Origin: an uncultured Clostridia bacterium
GTDB lineage: Bacteria > Bacillota > Clostridia > Christensenellales > Aristaeellaceae
Assembly: GCA_934621485.1 (NCBI GenBank)
Contig: CAKTUS010000023.1
Span: 1-33,175, forward strand
Direction of reading: 5' to 3'
Length of the DNA: 33,175 nucleotides
Part shown: in pieces, positions 30,097-33,175 of the stretch
Numbering within the stretch: position 1 is the first letter of the stretch
Layout of the letters: each line of letters starts with the position of its first letter
The notes under the pieces: generated by a model
The model's database searches: none
What the model was told of the DNA's origin: nothing
The model's input: only the letters and a program-made list of their open reading frames with translations
Translations under genes and position numbers: made by a program

Positions 30097-31212
30097 TTAT
30101 GATTTTTTCTGATCGGAACGGAGCAGCTTTGCCCGGTAATGAACAAACGAATCGCTCAGGCCCAGCAGCACCAGCGCCAGCGGAAACAGCACATACAGCG
30201 CCGCCGCCAGGAAACCGGCCGCCGTAAGCCGCTCCGGCTTTTTTGCGGCAAGGGTGCAAACCAGCACCGCAGCTCCCTGCAAGGCAAAGGCCGCGGAAAA
30301 CGCCGTATAAAACAGCAAGCCCAACGTGGCCAGCAGGCTTTGCTCCGCATACATCAGCAGCAGCGACGCCATCCCCATGCCTACCAACGCCCGGCGCAAT
30401 CCCGGCGGAATGGTCAGGAAACGAAAACCGGGCTGAATCGCTACCCGCGCCGTTCGCTGCCCATCGTTTCCCGGCGCAGCGGCTTCCACCACCACAAACA
30501 CGCCCTCAGCGCGGCGCACCCGCAGCGCCGTAAACAGGCCGCTCAGCAGCGCCGCCTGCACAAAAGCCTGCGGCAGCAAGCTTTCCAGCAATCGGCGAAC
30601 GGTTTCTTCCAAGGAAAGCAACAGCTGGCGAATAAGAACCGGGTCCAAGGCGTAGGCCAGCGGGCCTGCCTGCCGGTATTCCTTCGGCACGCCAGCCAGT
30701 CCGGCCTGCGCAAAGCGATACAGCAGCTGTCCCTGGTTTTCAGCATTTTGCACACGGCGCATCAACGTCTGGGTAAGGGCGTCGCTCAGGGGCGCGCCCA
30801 GCGCGTAGGACGCGCAAAAGACAGTCATCGTCAGCGCCGCCGTGCTGGCGCCCAAATACCAAAGCAAGCCTTTCACGCCCAGCCGCTTTTCACTAGGCAG
30901 GCAGGTAACCGCCAACGCCAGGCCGCAGGGCAGCAGCAGGCTGGCGGAAAACAGCCCGTCCTGACCATCCAGCAAGGCCGCCGCCATCGGCGCGGCTACC
31001 GACGCCCATGCAACCCACTGCATGCGGCTTTTCAGCAACAGGCAAGCAAACAAAGGGGTGAGCAGCGCCAAAGGCAGGCATAGCGCCGGAAAAAGGAACA
31101 TTGCCGCCGCCAACACAGCCAGGGCAACGGACCATGCCGTCAGCTGCGCCTTTTGCGGCTTCAGCATCAGCTTGGGCAATTTCGTGCGCCTCCCTTCGGC
31201 CGGTTTCCGCAT
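30097..31212 (-). CDS. DUF2232 family membrane protein (YybS-like)
   Basis: This is a polytopic inner-membrane protein of up to 371 residues with about eight hydrophobic segments, matching in position and character the DUF2232/YybS proteins encoded before rplI in Bacillota. Its function is unknown. The start is uncertain: ATG 31212 is only about 12 nt from the predicted start of transcription and has no ribosome binding site, while TTG 31179 has GGGAGG 9 nt upstream and ATG 31167 follows. In many Bacillota gdpP lies between this gene and rplI; here it is missing. Confidence 0.8.
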   Translation of the reverse strand: MRKPAEGRRTKLPKLMLKPQKAQLTAWSVALAVLAAAMFLFPALCLPLALLTPLFACLLLKSRMQWVAWASVAAPMAAALLDGQDGLFSASLLLPCGLALAVTCLPSEKRLGVKGLLWYLGASTAALTMTVFCASYALGAPLSDALTQTLMRRVQNAENQGQLLYRFAQAGLAGVPKEYRQAGPLAYALDPVLIRQLLLSLEETVRRLLESLLPQAFVQAALLSGLFTALRVRRAEGVFVVVEAAAPGNDGQRTARVAIQPGFRFLTIPPGLRRALVGMGMASLLLMYAEQSLLATLGLLFYTAFSAAFALQGAAVLVCTLAAKKPERLTAAGFLAAALYVLFPLALVLLGLSDSFVHYRAKLLRSDQKKS

Positions 31213-31230
31213 TTCAATGCGGTATTCTTC

Positions 31231-31259
31231 ATTATAAAGGCTGGCTGTTAAGAAGTCAA
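31231..31259 (-). promoter_or_regulatory. Promoter of the DUF2232-rplI-dnaB-yhaM operon
   Basis: On the minus strand TTGACT (31254-31259) and TATAAT (31231-31236) are 17 bp apart. Confidence 0.8.
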
Positions 31260-31273
31260 TGTGCGTGCGGGCA

Positions 31274-31301
31274 TAAAAAAAGCAAGCAACAAAATGCTTG
31301 C
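31274..31301 (-). terminator. Rho-independent terminator of the tRNA-Gln/tRNA-Glu transcript
   Basis: On the minus strand GCAAGCA and TGCTTGC pair over 7 bp around a 6-nt loop and are followed by seven T, directly after tRNA-Glu. Confidence 0.85.
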
Positions 31302-31307
31302 ATACGC

Positions 31308-31382
31308 TGGTAGCTCCAAGGGGAATCGAACCCCTGATTTCGCCTTGAGAGGGCGACGTCTTAACCGCTTGACCATGGAGCC
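31308..31382 (-). tRNA. tRNA-Glu (CTC)
   Basis: The cloverleaf folds fully: acceptor GGCTCCA/TGGAGCT, D-arm with AGCGGTTAAGA, anticodon stem TCGCC/GGCGA enclosing CTCTCAA (anticodon CTC), T-arm AGGGG-TTCGATT-CCCCT and an encoded CCA. It is second in a transcript with tRNA-Gln, 3 nt apart. Confidence 0.95.
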
Positions 31383-31385
31383 AGA

Positions 31386-31459
31386 TGGCTGGGGAACTAG
31401 GATTCGAACCTAGACAATACGAGTCAGAGTCGTAGGTGCTGCCATTACACAATTCCCCA
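31386..31459 (-). tRNA. tRNA-Gln (CTG)
   Basis: Acceptor TGGGGAA/TTCCCCA, anticodon stem TACGA/TCGTA enclosing CTCTGAC (anticodon CTG), T-arm CTAGG-TTCGAAT-CCTAG and an encoded CCA. The U1-A72 acceptor pair is typical of tRNA-Gln. Confidence 0.95.
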
Positions 31460-31478
31460 TTGCTTTAGCGCGGAATTG

Positions 31479-31507
31479 AGTATACTTGATTTCCGTACAA
31501 AAGTCAA
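31479..31507 (-). promoter_or_regulatory. Promoter of the tRNA-Gln/tRNA-Glu transcript
   Basis: On the minus strand TTGACT (31502-31507) and TATACT (31479-31484) are 17 bp apart, about 20 bp upstream of tRNA-Gln. Confidence 0.85.
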
Positions 31508-31551
31508 CCCCCCATTGCGAATTTTTTCATTTTTTTGTCGCAACCCCCACA

Positions 31552-31939
31552 AGCGGAAGAAAGCGCCGGTTCTCCTCCTGACGTCAGTCCAAAAAGCATG
31601 CCTGACAGCGAGCGTTTCTGCCGAGAAGCGCTCTTTGGCTCCTGGCCTGCGGCCCGCCTGGCAACAGCCAAGGAGCGGAAGGATTCGCAGCGCTGCGCAA
31701 GGCTGCCGAAACCGGAGGGCCGCGGTTTTCCGATATCCGCCAAGGTTTTTCGACAGCCTGTGTTTTCGGCAGAGCGAAAAACGTCCCGCCTGGGGCTGCA
31801 CCCAGCAAAGAGTTCATTTGCAGGTCCGCCAGGAGAGACGTTTCCAGCCAAAGGGCTGCGTTCCCTCAAAACGCTTTCCACAAGTGCGTTCTTGGACAGG
31901 CTGAGCGGAAGAAAGCGTCCGCTCTCCTCCGCTCAGTCC
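31552..31939 (+). repeat. Composite intergenic repeat, copy 7, flanked by direct repeats
   Basis: AGCGGAAGAAAGCG plus about 22 similar bases occurs at 31552-31590 and 31904-31939. Between them are GTCCAAAAAGC, the GCCGAGAAGCGCTCTTTGGC block with GCCAAGGAGC as partner, GCTGCGCAAGGCTGCCGAAACC, a degraded CGGAGGGC hairpin and an inverted GGTTTTTCGACAG motif. No gene is seen in 31508-31944. Confidence 0.75.
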
Positions 31940-31944
31940 ACCGG

Positions 31945-32094
31945 CTACAGGTCGTCGGCGTCCTGCACCGGCGCTTCCCGATCCTGGGCCATGCCCGTGT
32001 AGCTGCCCAACACATCGGTGCTATCCGCTTCGTCGGCCATCCTGGCCAACTCGCAAAGCTGTTTGGGATCCGGCTTTGGCTGACGGTGACACAT
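31945..32094 (-). CDS. Small acidic protein of 49 residues
   Basis: AAGGAGG lies 10 nt before the ATG at 32094, a strong ribosome binding site for so short a frame. The protein starts MCHRQPKPDPKQLCELA and ends in an acidic tail with VLGSYTGMAQDREAPVQDAD. It has two cysteines, no membrane segment and no signal. The SYTG...PVQDADDL tail reminds me of short conserved hypothetical proteins of Clostridia, but I cannot name a family or function. A hairpin AGCGCCG/CGGCGCT (32116-32133) lies just upstream of the ribosome binding site and may modulate expression. Confidence 0.65.
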   Translation of the reverse strand: MCHRQPKPDPKQLCELARMADEADSTDVLGSYTGMAQDREAPVQDADDL

Positions 32095-32179
32095 GGTTTG
32101 GCTTCCTCCTTCCACAGCGCCGTTTTCGGCGCTCCAAATCCAGTATGTCCCTTTTTTCAAAAAAATTTTGGTTCAGGTA

Positions 32180-32208
32180 TTGCATTTTTGGTTTTCCTTT
32201 GCTATAAT
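32180..32208 (+). promoter_or_regulatory. Promoter of tRNA-Arg
   Basis: TTGCAT (32180-32185) and TATAAT (32203-32208) are 17 bp apart, ending 40 bp before the tRNA. Confidence 0.85.
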
Positions 32209-32248
32209 GGACAAGCTGATTTGAGGAATCCTCCTTGAAAAGGCATGT

Positions 32249-32325
32249 GGGCTCGTAGCTCAGCTGGATAGAGTGTTTGACTACGAATCAAAAGGTCGTG
32301 GGTTCGAATCCCGCCGGGCTCACCA
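32249..32325 (+). tRNA. tRNA-Arg (ACG), likely integration site
   Basis: Acceptor GGGCTCG/CGGGCTC (two G-U pairs), anticodon stem TTTGA/TCAAA enclosing CTACGAA (anticodon ACG), T-arm GTGGG-TTCGAAT-CCCGC and an encoded CCA. A tyrosine integrase gene lies 134 bp beyond its 3' end, so the 3' half of this tRNA probably served as attachment site. Confidence 0.95.
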
Positions 32326-32330
32326 AAGGG

Positions 32331-32361
32331 AAACCGTTGAAGCATAAGGCTTTAACGGTTT
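32331..32361 (+). terminator. Rho-independent terminator of tRNA-Arg
   Basis: Arms 32331-32343 and 32349-32361 (AAACCGTTGAAGC with GCTTTAACGGTTT, one G-U pair) are followed by TTTCTTTTT. The end of an integrated element may lie at or just before this point. Confidence 0.85.
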
Positions 32362-32459
32362 TTCTTTTTGCTTCGTTTCACTTTCAAACGCGCCCTTTAT
32401 CGTTTTGACCCCCGTTTTGACACCTTTTTCGTCCGCATTTCGGACTGCTGTCATGCGGT

Positions 32460-33175
32460 TCATTCCTTATTGGAAGCCACATTCGCGACGGTTGTATCAG
32501 ACAAAAATTCCGACACCTTTTCACTAAAGGCCTGCCCTGCCAGATGAATCTGTTGCCGGTCTTTATGAACGTAGCGGTTCATCGTGGTTTGAATGTCAGA
32601 ATGGCCCGCAATGGCCTGTATCGTTTTCACGTTCGTGTTCAGTGTGCCAAGAAAAGTCAGGTACGAATGTCGGAAAACGTGCGCCGTTGCGCCGTGAAGG
32701 TCGATTGCCTTGCCGATGCGTTCCATTGCGCGGTCATAAGTGCTTTGGGTGATGGGCGTATTGCCTCCGCCAATGACAAAGCCGCCTTTTTGCGCCGGTT
32801 GAAGGTATGGCAGCAAATGTTCCGTGATAGGAATATCCCGATACCCGGCTTTGGTTTTGGGCGTTCCGATGATGGGTTGATTGCTCGTAAACGTCGCGCC
32901 GCGCCGAACGTGAACCAACCTTTCATCAAGGTCAATATCTTCCCAACGCAACCCCAATACTTCATTTCGCCGCATCCCCGTATAGGTCAGCAGAGCCAGC
33001 AGGCGGGCATCCTCCGGCTCCAAGCAGGCGATTTGTTTCATCACGTCCACAAATGCTTCTGTTGGCAGCGCCTCCCGGACGCTTCTTTTGGTGGGCAGCA
33101 CCAGTCGAGAACTGGCGGTGGGGTCTTTGTCCATATATCCATCCTCTATTGCCGCACTGAAAACCTCGTGAAGCA
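32460..33175 (-). CDS. Tyrosine recombinase/integrase (partial, N-terminus outside window)
   Basis: The frame stays open to the right edge, so only the C-terminal part is visible (about 238 residues; an internal ATG lies at 33134). The catalytic residues of a phage-type integrase are all present: R in LTYTGMRRNEVLGLRW, K in the beta-hairpin IGTPKTKAGYRDIP, HVFRHSY (H and R), GHSDIQTTMNRY with H and the nucleophilic Tyr. LHEVFSAAIEDGYMDKDP before the internal ATG fits the core-binding domain of such enzymes. It catalyses site-specific integration and excision. It points toward tRNA-Arg(ACG), the usual layout at one end of a prophage or integrative element, whose body should lie to the right. 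Confidence 0.92.
   Translation of the reverse strand, partial: LHEVFSAAIEDGYMDKDPTASSRLVLPTKRSVREALPTEAFVDVMKQIACLEPEDARLLALLTYTGMRRNEVLGLRWEDIDLDERLVHVRRGATFTSNQPIIGTPKTKAGYRDIPITEHLLPYLQPAQKGGFVIGGGNTPITQSTYDRAMERIGKAIDLHGATAHVFRHSYLTFLGTLNTNVKTIQAIAGHSDIQTTMNRYVHKDRQQIHLAGQAFSEKVSEFLSDTTVANVASNKE

Overview
The window looks like chromosomal DNA of a Bacillota bacterium of class Clostridia, probably a gut or host-associated one. This rests on the gene content and order (DUF4364-tilS-hpt, greA-lysS, DUF2232-rplI-dnaB, yhaM, a His-less HPr), strong AGGAGG-type ribosome binding sites, consensus sigma-A promoters and tRNA genes with encoded CCA ends. Protein families were recognised from motifs and remembered family sequences, not from a database search.

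Layout. (1) 57-1202 is a prophage remnant on the minus strand: a DUF1492/ArpU-like regulator behind a perfect TTGACA-N17-TATAAT promoter, a terminase small subunit, and a terminase large subunit that stops after 28 codons. (2) 1553-4336 is a minus-strand DUF4364-tilS-hpt operon. (3) At 4460-8207 an HPr-like gene without the phosphorylatable histidine diverges from a plus-strand operon. That operon encodes an N-acetylhexosamine 1-kinase (NahK type), a sugar-1-phosphate nucleotidyltransferase and a membrane-anchored VanY-type carboxypeptidase with two peptidoglycan-binding domains, which suggests amino-sugar salvage linked to the cell wall. (4) mnmG is at 8652-10556. (5) 10884-19147 is a glycated-amino-acid (fructoselysine-type) locus: FadR/GntR regulator, sugar-binding protein, two permeases, D-2-hydroxyacid dehydrogenase, FrlB-like deglycase, AEC transporter and FrlD-like kinase. 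Two matching 22-bp sites, one before the binding-protein gene and one before the deglycase gene, look like the regulator's operators. (6) 19578-21365 holds an HEAQH metallopeptidase-like protein between an intact GNAT acetyltransferase and the decayed tail of a second one. (7) 22287-25408 has greA-lysS, a decayed acetyltransferase and a NUDIX hydrolase. (8) 26189-31212 has a lipoprotein, yhaM, dnaB, rplI and a DUF2232 membrane protein. (9) 31308-33175 has tRNA-Gln and tRNA-Glu (minus strand), a 49-residue small protein, and tRNA-Arg(ACG) followed by a tyrosine integrase running off the right end, which looks like the edge of an integrated element extending beyond the window.

The most unusual feature at large scale is that most long intergenic gaps (1286-1480, 10720-10860, 12690-13140, 21440-22215, 25430-26165, 31550-31940) are built from a small set of recurring hairpin modules in varying order and orientation. 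They behave like a mosaic family of palindromic intergenic repeats, with no coding function visible. None of the insertion sequences or CRISPR arrays I would recognise is present.
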